Shown here: positions 44,182-52,296 of the stretch, piece by piece | Layout of the letters: each line of letters opens with the position of its first letter | Numbering within the stretch: the first letter of the stretch is position 1 | From: Mycolicibacterium aurum | GTDB taxonomy: Bacteria > Actinomycetota > Actinomycetes > Mycobacteriales > Mycobacteriaceae | Direction: 5' to 3' | Length of the DNA: 64,000 nucleotides | Assembly: GCA_900078775.1 (NCBI GenBank) | Contig: LT549889.1 | Span: 5,890,001-5,954,000 of the forward strand | Position numbers and translations under genes: made by a program | The notes under the pieces: model-generated | Database searches by the model: none | Told to the model about the DNA's origin: nothing | What the model saw: the letters and a program-made list of their open reading frames with translations, nothing else

Positions 44182-45027
44182 TTACTTAGCGCGGTGCTTG
44201 ATTCCGATGGCGGGGCGCCAGTGATGCCGCCCGCCCGGGGACTCCGGCCCGATCCACGGGAACTCCAACTCGGTGGTCTCCTCGGACTGGCTTGTCCGCC
44301 AACGGTCCTGGGTCTCGTGCACGGCCCGGTTCATCCGCTCGATCTCGGCGCGGAACACCTCGGGCCGGGTCTCCTTGGAGACGTAGTGGAAATAGGTCAG
44401 CACACTGCGCAGCAGCTCAAGCTTCTGCTTCTCGCGCCGGGCCAGGTCGTGGGTGGTCATCAGCTCCAGGCGCTGCACCGGCGGCAGCGTCGCCCAGTCC
44501 AACACCACCGCCGTCTGGTAGGTCCGGCGGTCCGCCACGCGCCGCCCGCCGGGCCGGTCCGCGTAGCGCAGGGTGCCCTCGAACCGGGACCCGATCTGCC
44601 CGCCGAACCGTTCCCGGCTGATCGCCGAATCCCAGACGGTTCGCCACTCCTGCCCGGGTGCGAGTTGACGGAGTTCGCTGGGCAGGCGGAGCTCGGCCAC
44701 CTCGGGCAGGCCGTCGGCGGGCCCGTCCTCGTATCTCCCGACGGTCGGCGGATCGGCGAAGTCGAACCGGATGTCGTGCGCCGCGGACCTGCCGTAGTTG
44801 CGCACCACCAGTTCGATGACGTGCCAGTCGGACGGGTGCGGCTCCATGAACATCACCACGTGCGGCCGCAGTTCATCGCGCTTGAGCTGGCGATTCCGTT
44901 TCAGCGCGCGGGCGGTGAACAGCAGCGCGCCGACCCCGAGCGTCAGTGCCGCCCATGCCGCGACCGTCAACCAGCCCGTCGACCCGAGGCCGCTCAGATC
45001 GGCCCACCGATCCTTCAACCATTCCAC
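44182..45027 (-). CDS. Membrane-anchored hypothetical protein
   Basis: 281 residues. One N-terminal transmembrane helix (about 18-40, WLTVAAWAALTLGVGALLF), then a soluble domain beginning HVVMFMEPHPSDWHVIELVVRNYGRSAAHDIRF, which looks like an immunoglobulin-like beta domain, and a charged C-terminal helix. I do not recognise a family with known function. Ten bases upstream of echA3 on the same strand, so possibly co-transcribed. Confidence 0.7.
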   Translation of the reverse strand: MEWLKDRWADLSGLGSTGWLTVAAWAALTLGVGALLFTARALKRNRQLKRDELRPHVVMFMEPHPSDWHVIELVVRNYGRSAAHDIRFDFADPPTVGRYEDGPADGLPEVAELRLPSELRQLAPGQEWRTVWDSAISRERFGGQIGSRFEGTLRYADRPGGRRVADRRTYQTAVVLDWATLPPVQRLELMTTHDLARREKQKLELLRSVLTYFHYVSKETRPEVFRAEIERMNRAVHETQDRWRTSQSEETTELEFPWIGPESPGGRHHWRPAIGIKHRAK

Positions 45028-45104
45028 CGCGTGCCCACCTGTTCGTCCGATTGCGCTTCGGACACTAGCGGTTCGCTGGGATTCTGGTAACCGGGAGGAG
45101 GAGT

Positions 45105-45974
45105 TTAGCTGGCTGCGGCCAGGGTGGACGGTTGCAGCGGAGTGGCCGGTTCGCCGGCCAGCAGCCGCTCACCGCGGTCCAGCCAGTCCTGGTCGGCCCA
45201 CTGGACCCGGGCGGGCAGCCGGCGCCAGTAGGCCGGATGTGCCCGCACGTGCATCTGCACGCTGGCGTGCACGACGGCGTCGTCGGGCAGCCGGCGCAGC
45301 CCCAGGTTCAGTGCCGAACTCTCCGGCTCCACATGCGCCGACGGGGTCCGGTGCACCCGCAGCCCGGCCTGCTCGGCGCCGTCGAGTACCCAGTCCAGGG
45401 TCAGCGGGCTGGACACGATGTCGCGGTGCGAGCCGCGGAACCACACCTCCTCGACGCCCTCGACGTGCTGCGGTGGCCGCGCCGCGTCGATGGCCAGGGC
45501 GTGCCGGCCGGCGACCACGTCGACCGGGCCCGCGGTGCCGGGGATGCGGACGGTGTCCCACAGTCCGAGGAACCGGACCGCCACGGTGATGTCATCGCGT
45601 TCGGCCAGCCCGGCCGCCACCTCGGTGACGTGCCGCCATTCCTGGGCGGTGCGCGCGGTGCGGGGCAGGGCGTAGGTGGACAGCATGTAGCTGCGCAGCT
45701 CGCCGTCGAGCACGCCGATGGTGCCCAGCAGCCGGGTCAGCGCCTGGGCACAGGCGGCGCCGCTGCCGGCCCCGAAGACGAAGACGTCATCGCCGGGCTG
45801 CCAGTAGTCGACGAGGTGGCTGTAGGCCGAGGCCACCGCGGCGCGGGCGTCCTCGGGGCGGCGGTTGGTGTACTGGCGCCAGCCCACCTGGTCGGCCTGG
45901 TCGATCAAGCGGAAGAGGGCCGTGGCGTTGCTTTCGCCAGAATGGTCGAAACAGAGCACGATGTTCTTCACGGC
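45105..45974 (-). CDS. DUF2235-family alpha/beta hydrolase-like protein
   Basis: 289 residues from the GTG at 45974 (an upstream in-frame start adds six residues). N-terminal NIVLCFDHSGESN resembles the FDGTxN motif of DUF2235 (Tle1-like phospholipase fold). The nucleophile elbow is VFGAGSGAACA, a GxGSG variant of the usual GFSRGA. DUF2235 proteins are predicted esterases; bacterial Tle1 members cleave phospholipids. No secretion signal. Function here is unproven. Confidence 0.75.
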   Translation of the reverse strand, partial: AVKNIVLCFDHSGESNATALFRLIDQADQVGWRQYTNRRPEDARAAVASAYSHLVDYWQPGDDVFVFGAGSGAACAQALTRLLGTIGVLDGELRSYMLSTYALPRTARTAQEWRHVTEVAAGLAERDDITVAVRFLGLWDTVRIPGTAGPVDVVAGRHALAIDAARPPQHVEGVEEVWFRGSHRDIVSSPLTLDWVLDGAEQAGLRVHRTPSAHVEPESSALNLGLRRLPDDAVVHASVQMHVRAHPAYWRRLPARVQWADQDWLDRGERLLAGEPATPLQPSTLAAAS

Positions 45975-46169
45975 GACCCCCGGGTGCTGCACTTCAAACG
46001 AATCTAGCGAACAATTCTGCCAACATGCCCCAGAACTGACCAGGGCGTAATCTCGCTGATTCCCCGCTGACCCTCAACGAATTCAATCGGTATTACGCTA
46101 GCTGACGACGAAATCCGTTGTCTGTCCGTCAACTGACGTACACGTCAATCATTTACGGGCAAAACCGCC

Positions 46170-46814
46170 TCAGGAGAGCGGGATGACGCCGCCCTCGCTG
46201 GCGAGGTCCCCGTGCACCTCGATGGACTCCGGTGCGGTGCCCGGCGGGACGTCATAGGCGAAGGCGACGTCGACGGGCTGGCCCGGGTAGAGCACGGCCG
46301 AGATGCCGCCGAGATAGAAGGTGCTCTCGGTCTCCGCGTTGAAGGTCTGCCCGCCCGCGGTGAGTATTTGCTGGTCCGCGAGGAAGGTAGCGGGCAGTTC
46401 ACCGTTGTTCAGCAGGGTCAGTCGCACCACCACGAACTCGCCGGCGGCCGTCTTGGTGAGCATCTCGTTCTCCACCGCCGACACCGTCGGGGTGATCTCG
46501 AACCCGTTGCTGGTGATGGTGACCTCACCGTCGACCACCTGGTTTCCGTCCCCGGTCGCGGCCTCCGCGGGCGCGGCCGAGGCGGCAGCGGAATCCGTTG
46601 CGGAGCCCGACGTCTCACTGACCTCGGAGGTCTCGTCCGCCCCGGTGGCCTCAGTTGTATCCGAGTCCGAACCCCGGGAGACGAGCACCCACACCAGGAC
46701 ACCGACCAGGACGGCGACCAGCGCGCCGGCACCGAGTAAGACCTTCGCCGGGCGGCCGCTCGATTCGGCCGGTGCCGGCTCGGTCAGTGGGACCGCCACG
46801 GTGGGCTGATCCAC
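46170..46814 (-). CDS. DUF4352-domain membrane protein, C-terminal part of a split gene
   Basis: 214 residues if translated from the GTG at 46814, which has GAGGAG 5 nt upstream (complement of 46820-46825). Contains a transmembrane helix (VLLGAGALVAVLVGVLVWVLV), a Ser/Thr/Ala-rich linker and a C-terminal DUF4352-like beta domain (EFVVVRLTLLNNGELPATFLADQQILTAGG). The N-terminal DUF2510 domain usually fused to such proteins is in a different frame just upstream. Adding one C in the C4 run (G4 at 46816-46819 of the plus strand) or the C5 run just upstream would fuse them. Confidence 0.65.
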   Translation of the reverse strand: MDQPTVAVPLTEPAPAESSGRPAKVLLGAGALVAVLVGVLVWVLVSRGSDSDTTEATGADETSEVSETSGSATDSAAASAAPAEAATGDGNQVVDGEVTITSNGFEITPTVSAVENEMLTKTAAGEFVVVRLTLLNNGELPATFLADQQILTAGGQTFNAETESTFYLGGISAVLYPGQPVDVAFAYDVPPGTAPESIEVHGDLASEGGVIPLS

Positions 46815-47224
46815 CGGGGCTCCTCGGGGGCCGGCGGCACCAGCTGCGCGATATCGCCCACGGGTGCGGCGGCGGTTTCCTCGACGGGCTGCTCGACAGG
46901 CTCCGCGACCGGCTCCGCGACCGGCTCCGCGACGGGCTCTGCGACGAGGGCGGTCTCGGGCTCCGGCGCGGGTTCGGACACCTCGACCGGCTCGGCGGCG
47001 GGCTCCTCGGCGGCCGGCTCGGTCTTGCCGGCCTCCTCCCAGGAGGGCATCTCCATGTCCGCTTCCGGCCACGGCGGCAATTCCGCAGGCCAGGCGGAGG
47101 TTTCTTCGGTCGATTCGGGGGCGTCGGGGCGCTGCGCGGTCCACTCCGTGCCGTCCCAATAGCGTTGACCACCGGACCCGTCGGGATCCGGGTACCAGCC
47201 GGCCGTGGTCGGCGGTGTCGTCAT
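46784..47224 (-). CDS. DUF2510-domain protein, N-terminal part of a split gene
   Basis: 146 residues from the ATG at 47224. N-terminal DUF2510 motif GWYPDPDGSGGQRYWDGTEWT, then an acidic Glu/Pro/Ala-rich region with three repeats of PVAE, ending out of phase at 46784. The homologous architecture is DUF2510 - Pro/Glu-rich linker - transmembrane helix - DUF4352, so this and the following frame are probably halves of one gene. Confidence 0.65.
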   Translation of the reverse strand: MTTPPTTAGWYPDPDGSGGQRYWDGTEWTAQRPDAPESTEETSAWPAELPPWPEADMEMPSWEEAGKTEPAAEEPAAEPVEVSEPAPEPETALVAEPVAEPVAEPVAEPVEQPVEETAAAPVGDIAQLVPPAPEEPRWISPPWRSH

Positions 47225-47312
47225 GCGGGGTTTCCTCCCTATGTGCGCCACCGGGGCGCTCTGACCTCGAAGAATAGTCCAGGCGTGGGTACGCCGCGAG
47301 AATATGGCCGGG

Positions 47313-48032
47313 TCAGCCGCCCATCAGCATGCGCCACTGATCCAGATTGCTGGCCCGGTAGACGTAGTTGGAACGCTTCACATCCGAGAGCGGCGCGCTC
47401 GGCTCGGCCGAGTACCAGTGACCTGGGAACACGGTCGGATCGCCGGAGAGCTTGGCCAGCGCCTGCAGGCTGTGGAACATGTCGTCGACGTTGCCGCCGG
47501 GGAAGTCGGTGCGTCCGCAGCCCTCCAGGAACAGCGTGTCCCCGGCGACCAGTCGGCCGTCGAGCAGGAAGCACTGGCTGCCCGGGGTGTGTCCGGGGGT
47601 GTGCAGCAACTCGATCTCGATGTCGCCGACGTTGACCTTGTCGCCGTGCTGATGCGAGCTCAGTTCACTCATCGCGATCCCGGTGACCCGCGAAACCCAT
47701 TCGGCCTCATGGGCGTTGACGTGTACCGGCACGCTGACCCGCTCCAGCAGCTCGGCGACGCCGGCCAGCGTGAAGCCCATCATGGTGCCGCCGACGTGGT
47801 CGGGGTGGTGGTGGCTGACCAGCACACCGGACAGGCGCATGCCGTCGGCTTCCAGGACGTCGACGAGTTCACCGGCGGCATACGCCGGGTCGACGAGCAC
47901 CGCGTCACCGGTCTCGCGGTCGCCGATCAGATAGGCGAAGTTGCGCATCTGCTGGGCGATCGGGTCGGCGGCCGCGAAGTCACGGCCCGACAGCAACTGG
48001 CGGAAGTACAGGCGATCTTCTCCGGAAGACAT
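47313..48032 (-). CDS. MBL-fold metallohydrolase, glyoxalase II-like
   Basis: 239 residues. Metallo-beta-lactamase motif SHHHPDHVGG, a second ligand set HTPGHTPGS, GDTLFLEGCGRTDF and FPGHW. Typical of hydroxyacylglutathione-hydrolase-like enzymes that cleave thioesters; mycobacteria lack glutathione, so a mycothiol or other thiol ester is more likely. Matches the position of Mtb Rv0634c in the same neighbourhood. Cytosolic. Confidence 0.9.
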   Translation of the reverse strand: MSSGEDRLYFRQLLSGRDFAAADPIAQQMRNFAYLIGDRETGDAVLVDPAYAAGELVDVLEADGMRLSGVLVSHHHPDHVGGTMMGFTLAGVAELLERVSVPVHVNAHEAEWVSRVTGIAMSELSSHQHGDKVNVGDIEIELLHTPGHTPGSQCFLLDGRLVAGDTLFLEGCGRTDFPGGNVDDMFHSLQALAKLSGDPTVFPGHWYSAEPSAPLSDVKRSNYVYRASNLDQWRMLMGG

Positions 48033-48067
48033 GGCGACACTCTAGGGGTAGCCGTTTGGTAGCTCAT

Positions 48068-48138
48068 AACCGCAGGTCTAAAAACCGCACGTCAGAGCGT
48101 GTTTAACCGCACAGCCAGAAAAGTCGCATTTTAGATGC
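48068..48138 (+). promoter_or_regulatory. NsrR-like operator region of nsrR-hmp
   Basis: GCAT (48126-48129) - N5 - ATGC (48135-48138), reading GCATTTTAGATGC, closely resembles the core of the NsrR consensus known from other bacteria. It lies 15 bases before the Rrf2 gene. Three direct copies of AACCGCA (48068-48074, 48083-48089, 48105-48111) precede it. Autoregulation by the NO-sensing repressor is inferred. Confidence 0.5.
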
Positions 48139-48153
48139 AGGATTTGTAGCGTC

Positions 48154-48606
48154 ATGGCCATGCAACTCACCCGGTTCACCGATCTGGGGCTGCGCACCAT
48201 GATGCTGCTGGCCGCGGGGGATGCGGCCGACCGCCGCATCACCACCCGCAGCATCGCCGTCGGCGCCGGGGCGTCGGAGAACCACATCGCCAAAGCCGTT
48301 GCGCGCCTTGCCGAACTCGGCATGGTCAACGCCCGGCGCGGCCGAGTGGGCGGACTGTCGCTCACCGAGGAGGGCCGCACGGTGTCGCTGGGTTGGCTGG
48401 TGCGCCGGCTGGAGGGCGACGCCGAAGTCATCGACTGCGACGGCGGCAGCCCATGCCCGCTGATCGCCGGGTGCCGGCTGCGCCGAGTGCTCGCCGAGGC
48501 CAAAGAGGCCTTCTACCGCGAACTGGACAACCACACCCTGCAAGACCTGACCGGCAGCGGCTTGCTGCCGGTCGTGACAATTCCGCTGGAAAGGATCACC
48601 GAATGA
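48154..48606 (+). CDS. nsrR: Rrf2-family NO-responsive regulator NsrR
   Basis: 150 residues: a winged-helix DNA-binding domain (MQLTRFTDLGLRTMMLLAAG onward, as read) followed by three cysteines in CDGGSPCPLIAGCRL, which in NsrR ligate a [4Fe-4S] cluster that reacts with nitric oxide. It overlaps hmp by 4 nt (ATGA), the classical NsrR-Hmp pairing. The ATG at 48160 is an alternative start. Confidence 0.9.
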   Translation: MAMQLTRFTDLGLRTMMLLAAGDAADRRITTRSIAVGAGASENHIAKAVARLAELGMVNARRGRVGGLSLTEEGRTVSLGWLVRRLEGDAEVIDCDGGSPCPLIAGCRLRRVLAEAKEAFYRELDNHTLQDLTGSGLLPVVTIPLERITE

Positions 48607-49766
48607 CCGTCGTCGCTGCCCCCGAGGAACTGCAGCCCGCACACGCCGAGATCATTACGGCCACGCTGCCCTTGGTCGGTGCCAACATCGATGCGATCAC
48701 CCAGACCTTCTACCGGCGGCTGTTCGACGCCCACCCGGCGCTGATCCGCAACCTGTTCAACCGGGGTAACCAGGCCCAGGGCGCCCAGCAGCGGGCGTTG
48801 GCCGCCTCCATCGCGACCTTCGCGACCCATCTGGTGAACCCGGACCTGCCGCACCCGGCCGAGCTGCTGTCCCGGATCGGGCACAAGCACGCCTCGCTGG
48901 GGGTGACCGCCGACCAGTACCCGATCGTGCACGAGCACCTGTTCGCCGCGATCGTCGAGGTGCTCGGCGCCGACACCGTCACCGCCGAGGTGGCCGAGGC
49001 CTGGGACCGGGTCTACTGGATCATGGCGCAGACGCTGATCGACCTGGAGCGCGCGCTCTACGCCGAGGCCGGGGTGGCCGACGGTGACGTCTACCGCCGC
49101 GCCCGGGTGACCGGCCGCGTCGACGACCCGTCCGGGGCGGTGTTGGTGACGGTCTCCGGTGTCGACACCGACTTCAGTGCGGGACAGTACGTTTCGGTGG
49201 GCGTGACGCTGCCCGACGGGGCCCGTCAGCTGCGGCAGTACAGCCTGGTCAACAAGGCCGGCGACGGTGAGCTGACCTTCGCGGTCAAGCCGGCCGGTGA
49301 GGTGTCGGAGTGGATCCGGGACAACCTGCGCGTCGGCGATCAGATCGACATCACGGTGCCGTTCGGTGACCTGCCGACCCCGGCCCCGGGTGTCCCGCTG
49401 GTGCTCATCTCGGCCGGTATCGGCATCACCCCGATGCTCTCCATCCTGGAGACGCTGGACGGCGACGCCCGGGTGCAGGTGCTGCACGCCGACCGCAGCG
49501 CCGATGCCCACCCGCTGCGGGAGCGCCAGCGCGAGCTGCTGGCCAAGCTGCCGAACGCGACCCTGGACCTCTGGTACGAGGACGGCGGCGAGGAGGCGCA
49601 CAAGGGCTTCCTGTCCCTGGACGGGATCGACCTGCCCGAGGGCGCCGAGGTGTACCTGTGCGGGGCCGACGGCTTCGTGCGGGCCGTGCGGGATCAGCTG
49701 CTGGCCCGCGGGGTGACCCGGGTGCACTGCGAGCTGTTCAGCCCCAACGACTGGCTGCTGGACTAG
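48603..49766 (+). CDS. hmp: Flavohaemoprotein, NO dioxygenase Hmp
   Basis: 387 residues from the ATG overlapping nsrR. N-terminal globin domain (about 1-140; FYRRLFDAHPALIRNLFN, and the proximal His in SRIGHKHASLGV), then a FAD domain (RQYSLVN) and an NAD(P)H domain (ISAGIGITPMLSIL), ending HCELFSPNDWLLD. Oxidises NO to nitrate with O2 and NAD(P)H. With NsrR it forms a self-contained nitrosative-stress operon. Confidence 0.95.
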   Translation: MTVVAAPEELQPAHAEIITATLPLVGANIDAITQTFYRRLFDAHPALIRNLFNRGNQAQGAQQRALAASIATFATHLVNPDLPHPAELLSRIGHKHASLGVTADQYPIVHEHLFAAIVEVLGADTVTAEVAEAWDRVYWIMAQTLIDLERALYAEAGVADGDVYRRARVTGRVDDPSGAVLVTVSGVDTDFSAGQYVSVGVTLPDGARQLRQYSLVNKAGDGELTFAVKPAGEVSEWIRDNLRVGDQIDITVPFGDLPTPAPGVPLVLISAGIGITPMLSILETLDGDARVQVLHADRSADAHPLRERQRELLAKLPNATLDLWYEDGGEEAHKGFLSLDGIDLPEGAEVYLCGADGFVRAVRDQLLARGVTRVHCELFSPNDWLLD

Positions 49767-49772
49767 TTGCGA

Positions 49773-49822
49773 GACTGAACCCACGTAGGTCCGGACCGCC
49801 GGACGCCTACGTGGGTTCAGTC
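49773..49822. terminator. 17-bp perfect hairpin downstream of hmp
   Basis: Arms 49773-49789 and 49806-49822 pair perfectly over 17 bp; an inner TCCGG/CCGGA stem (49790-49794 / 49799-49803) extends it after a 2-nt bulge. It lies seven bases past the hmp stop and ahead of the DUF559 gene. Its arm resembles short elements found downstream of that gene (see 50740-50956). Confidence 0.6.
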
Positions 49823-49897
49823 GCGTGTGCCGGCAGTTATCCACAGAGCGCCTGCGATGTCCGACTATCCGTCGGTCGGGTGTGCCAGCATCCGGCC

Positions 49898-50740
49898 ATG
49901 GGGGTTGTGATCGGCAGTGAGGCATTGGCCGCGGGCAGGGTGACCCGGCACGGTTTGCGGACGCGCTACACCCGGCTCTTCCCGGACGTGTACGGCCCGG
50001 CGAACCCCTCGGTCTGGGACAAGGCGCGCGCGGCGTGGCTGTGGTCGGGCCGGCGCGGGGTCGTCGCGGGTGTGGCGGCATCAGCGCTGCATTATGCGAA
50101 ATGGGTCGACGACGACGTCCCGATCGAACTGCTGTGGCGCAACACCCATCCGCCCGCGGGCTTGATCGTCCGCAATGAGGGCTACACCGCCGATGAGGTG
50201 ACGACGGTCGCGGCCATCGCGGTCACCACGGCGGCCCGGACGGTCTTCGATCTGGGGCGTCACCTCCCGCGAGATGAGGCCGTCGCCCGGATCGATGCGT
50301 TGCTCGCGGTCGGGCGGGTGACCGTCGACGATGTCCATCCGCTCATGGCGCGCCACCCGAACGCACCCAACATGCGCCGGCTCAGGACGGCACTCGGGTT
50401 GGCCGACGCCGGCGCGGAGTCGCCTCGCGAAACCCGACTGCGGCTGGCGTTGACCGATGCGGGAATGCCGCCCGACCGCACCCAGATACCGGTGTTCGAT
50501 GCGCGCGGGCGGATCATCGCGCGGGTCGACATGGGCTATGAGCAGGTCAAGGTCGCCGTGCAGTACGACGGCCGGCACCACCAGACCGACCGGGTGACCT
50601 ACGTCCGCGACCAGAAGGTGAATCGGGCGCTCGCAGCGCAGGGGTGGGTCGTGATCCGGGTGATCGCCGAGGATGCCGACGCCGACGCGGTGGGCCGGGT
50701 CGCGACCGCCTTGTTCAGCCGTGGATGGCGTGCCGCGTAG
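49898..50740 (+). CDS. DUF559-type endonuclease-domain protein
   Basis: 280 residues from the ATG at 49898. N-terminal half resembles AbiEi-type/winged-helix regions found in this actinobacterial family; C-terminal half is a DUF559 (Vsr-like PD-(D/E)xK) nuclease-like domain: IIARVDMGYEQVKVAVQYDG, HHQTDRVTYVRDQKVNRALAAQGW and VIRVIAED. Mycobacteria carry many such paralogues with unknown function. Flanked on both sides by related short inverted elements. Stands alone. Confidence 0.8.
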   Translation: MGVVIGSEALAAGRVTRHGLRTRYTRLFPDVYGPANPSVWDKARAAWLWSGRRGVVAGVAASALHYAKWVDDDVPIELLWRNTHPPAGLIVRNEGYTADEVTTVAAIAVTTAARTVFDLGRHLPRDEAVARIDALLAVGRVTVDDVHPLMARHPNAPNMRRLRTALGLADAGAESPRETRLRLALTDAGMPPDRTQIPVFDARGRIIARVDMGYEQVKVAVQYDGRHHQTDRVTYVRDQKVNRALAAQGWVVIRVIAEDADADAVGRVATALFSRGWRAA

Positions 50741-50956
50741 ACGTGGTTTCACCTCTGGTGAGGGGTCGGGCTCGGCTGGGCCGCCCCAGGTTCGGATTGG
50801 TCTACCTGGTTTCAGCTCGGTGCGGATCGGGCCCGGTGGGCTGAAGTGAGGTAGCGCTGGGGCACGAACCGTCGACCTGGCTTCAGCCTGGGCGGCCCAG
50901 ATGCCCCGCGGACCCCCGAAAACGCCCCAAAACCGGCCATCTACCTCACGTTTTGG
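50740..50956. repeat. Cluster of short related elements, consensus CTACCTGGYTTCAGC
   Basis: Copies at 50740-50755, 50802-50818 and 50873-50889 run forward and one at 50838-50854 is inverted; a partial copy is at 50941-50956. The middle inverted copy can pair with either flanking forward copy, so two alternative hairpins are possible. The arm of the hairpin at 49806-49822 is about 75% identical to these. No gene is seen in 50741-51014. Confidence 0.5.
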
Positions 50957-51014
50957 CTCCACCGTCGCCGGGAATGTACCCTCTTTAAGGCCCTACGGCC
51001 GAAGGTAGTGCAAG

Positions 51015-51087
51015 GCCCCCTTAGCTCAGTCGGCAGAGCGTTTCCATGGTAAGGAAAAGGTCAACGGTTCGATTCCGTTAGGGGGCT
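51015..51087 (+). tRNA. tRNA-Thr (GGT)
   Basis: Cloverleaf of 73 nt: acceptor GCCCCCT/AGGGGGC, D-arm TAGCTCAGTCGG, anticodon stem TTTCC/GGAAA with loop ATGGTAA (anticodon GGT), and T-arm ACGGTTCGATTCCGT. CCA is not encoded. Same neighbour set (tRNA-Thr, tRNA-Met, rpmG, had genes) as in M. tuberculosis. Confidence 0.95.
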
Positions 51088-51124
51088 CGGTAGACGCCCG
51101 GCGGCTCCCGCCCGCGTCGATCGG

Positions 51125-51198
51125 GGCGGTGTAGCTCAGCTGGTTAGAGCGCACGACTCATAATCGTGAGGTCGGGGGATCGAGTCCCCCCACCGCTA
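51125..51198 (+). tRNA. tRNA-Met (CAT)
   Basis: Cloverleaf of 74 nt: acceptor GGCGGTG/CACCGCT, D-arm with GCTGGTTAGAGC, anticodon stem ACGA/TCGT with loop CTCATAA (anticodon CAT), and T-arm GGGGGATCGAGTCCCCC. The paired first position (G-U) argues for an elongator rather than an initiator tRNA. Confidence 0.92.
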
Positions 51199-51226
51199 CA
51201 AGGCAGAACAACGAGAGGCAAGAGAC

Positions 51227-51394
51227 GTGGCGTCGAGTACCGACGTACGGCCGAAGATCACTTTGGCCTGCGAGGTGTGCAAGCACCGTAACTACATCAC
51301 CAAGAAGAACCGGCGGAACGATCCCGATCGCCTGGAGATCAAGAAGTTCTGCCCGAACTGCGGTCACCACCAGCCCCACAAAGAGTCGCGTTAA
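51227..51394 (+). CDS. rpmG: 50S ribosomal protein L33
   Basis: 55 residues from the GTG at 51227. Zinc-binding L33: CEVC and CPNC ribbons in the sequence [19 protein letters not shown] and [15 protein letters not shown]. The Cys-containing (C+) form needs zinc; mycobacteria also have Cys-free paralogues expressed under zinc limitation. Lies nine bases upstream of hadA. Confidence 0.95.
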   Translation: MASSTDVRPKITLACEVCKHRNYITKKNRRNDPDRLEIKKFCPNCGHHQPHKESR

Positions 51395-51403
51395 CTCTTA
51401 GTC

Positions 51404-51880
51404 GTGGCTCTGTCGGAGAAATTCGTCGGGAAGCACTTCCGGTATCCCGACGCCTACGAGGTCGGTCGCGAGAAGATCCGCGAACACGCCCTTGCCGTCA
51501 AGAACGACGATGCGTTCTATTTCGATGAGGCTGTCGCCGCCGAGCTCGGGCATGACTCGCTGCCGGCGCCGCTGACGTTCATCTGCATCTTCGGCTACAC
51601 GGCTCAGATGGCTTTCTTCGACCACGCCGGGATCGGCATCAAGGACGCTCAGATCGTCCAGGTCGACCAGGCGTTGACCTTCCAGCGGCCCATTCGGGCC
51701 GGCGACCGGTTGTTCTGTGACGTCTACGTGGACTCGGTCCGGCAGGCGCACGGTACCGACATCATCGTCACCAAGAACATCATCACCAACGAAGACGGTG
51801 ACATCGTTCAGGAGGCCTACACGACCCTGGCGGGCCGTTCGGGCGACGGAGAAGAGGGCTTTTCAGATGGCACTGCGTGA
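51404..51880 (+). CDS. hadA: (3R)-hydroxyacyl-ACP dehydratase subunit HadA
   Basis: 158 residues from a GTG. FAS1-type (MaoC-N) hot-dog subunit: FRYPDAYEVGREKIREHALAV, LPAPLTFICIFGY, and FQRPIRAGDRLFCDV. HadA is the non-catalytic substrate-binding partner of HadB in the FAS-II dehydratase that elongates meromycolate chains. Overlaps hadB by 14 nt. The presence of hadABC indicates a mycolate-producing organism. Confidence 0.96.
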   Translation: MALSEKFVGKHFRYPDAYEVGREKIREHALAVKNDDAFYFDEAVAAELGHDSLPAPLTFICIFGYTAQMAFFDHAGIGIKDAQIVQVDQALTFQRPIRAGDRLFCDVYVDSVRQAHGTDIIVTKNIITNEDGDIVQEAYTTLAGRSGDGEEGFSDGTA

Positions 51881-52295
51881 ATTCAGTTCGGTCAGCGTCG
51901 GCGACACCCTTCCCGAGAAGGTGATCCCGCTGACCCGCCAGGACCTGGTGAACTACGCCGGCGTCTCCGGCGACCTGAACCCGATCCACTGGGACGACGA
52001 GATCGCCAAGCAGGTCGGTCTGGACACCGCGATCGCGCACGGCATGCTCACCATGGGCCTCGGCGGCGGTTACGTCACCAGCTGGGTGGGTGACCCGGCC
52101 GCGGTGACCGAATACAACGTGCGTTTCACCGCGGTGGTGCCGGTCCCCAACGACGGTGTGGGCGCCGAGATCGTGTTCAACGGTCGGGTGAAGTCTGTCG
52201 ATCCAGAGACCAAGTCGGTGACCATCGCCCTGTCGGCGACCACCGGTGGGAAGAAGATCTTCGGCCGCGCCATCGCGACCGCGAAGTTGGCCTGA
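51867..52295 (+). CDS. hadB: (3R)-hydroxyacyl-ACP dehydratase subunit HadB
   Basis: 142 residues from the ATG inside the end of hadA. Catalytic hot-dog subunit with the hydratase-2 motif YAGVSGDLNPIHWDDE and IAHGMLTMGLGGGYV. Forms HadAB and HadBC dimers that act in FAS-II mycolic acid synthesis. Confidence 0.96.
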   Translation: MALREFSSVSVGDTLPEKVIPLTRQDLVNYAGVSGDLNPIHWDDEIAKQVGLDTAIAHGMLTMGLGGGYVTSWVGDPAAVTEYNVRFTAVVPVPNDGVGAEIVFNGRVKSVDPETKSVTIALSATTGGKKIFGRAIATAKLA

Positions 52296-52296
52296 T

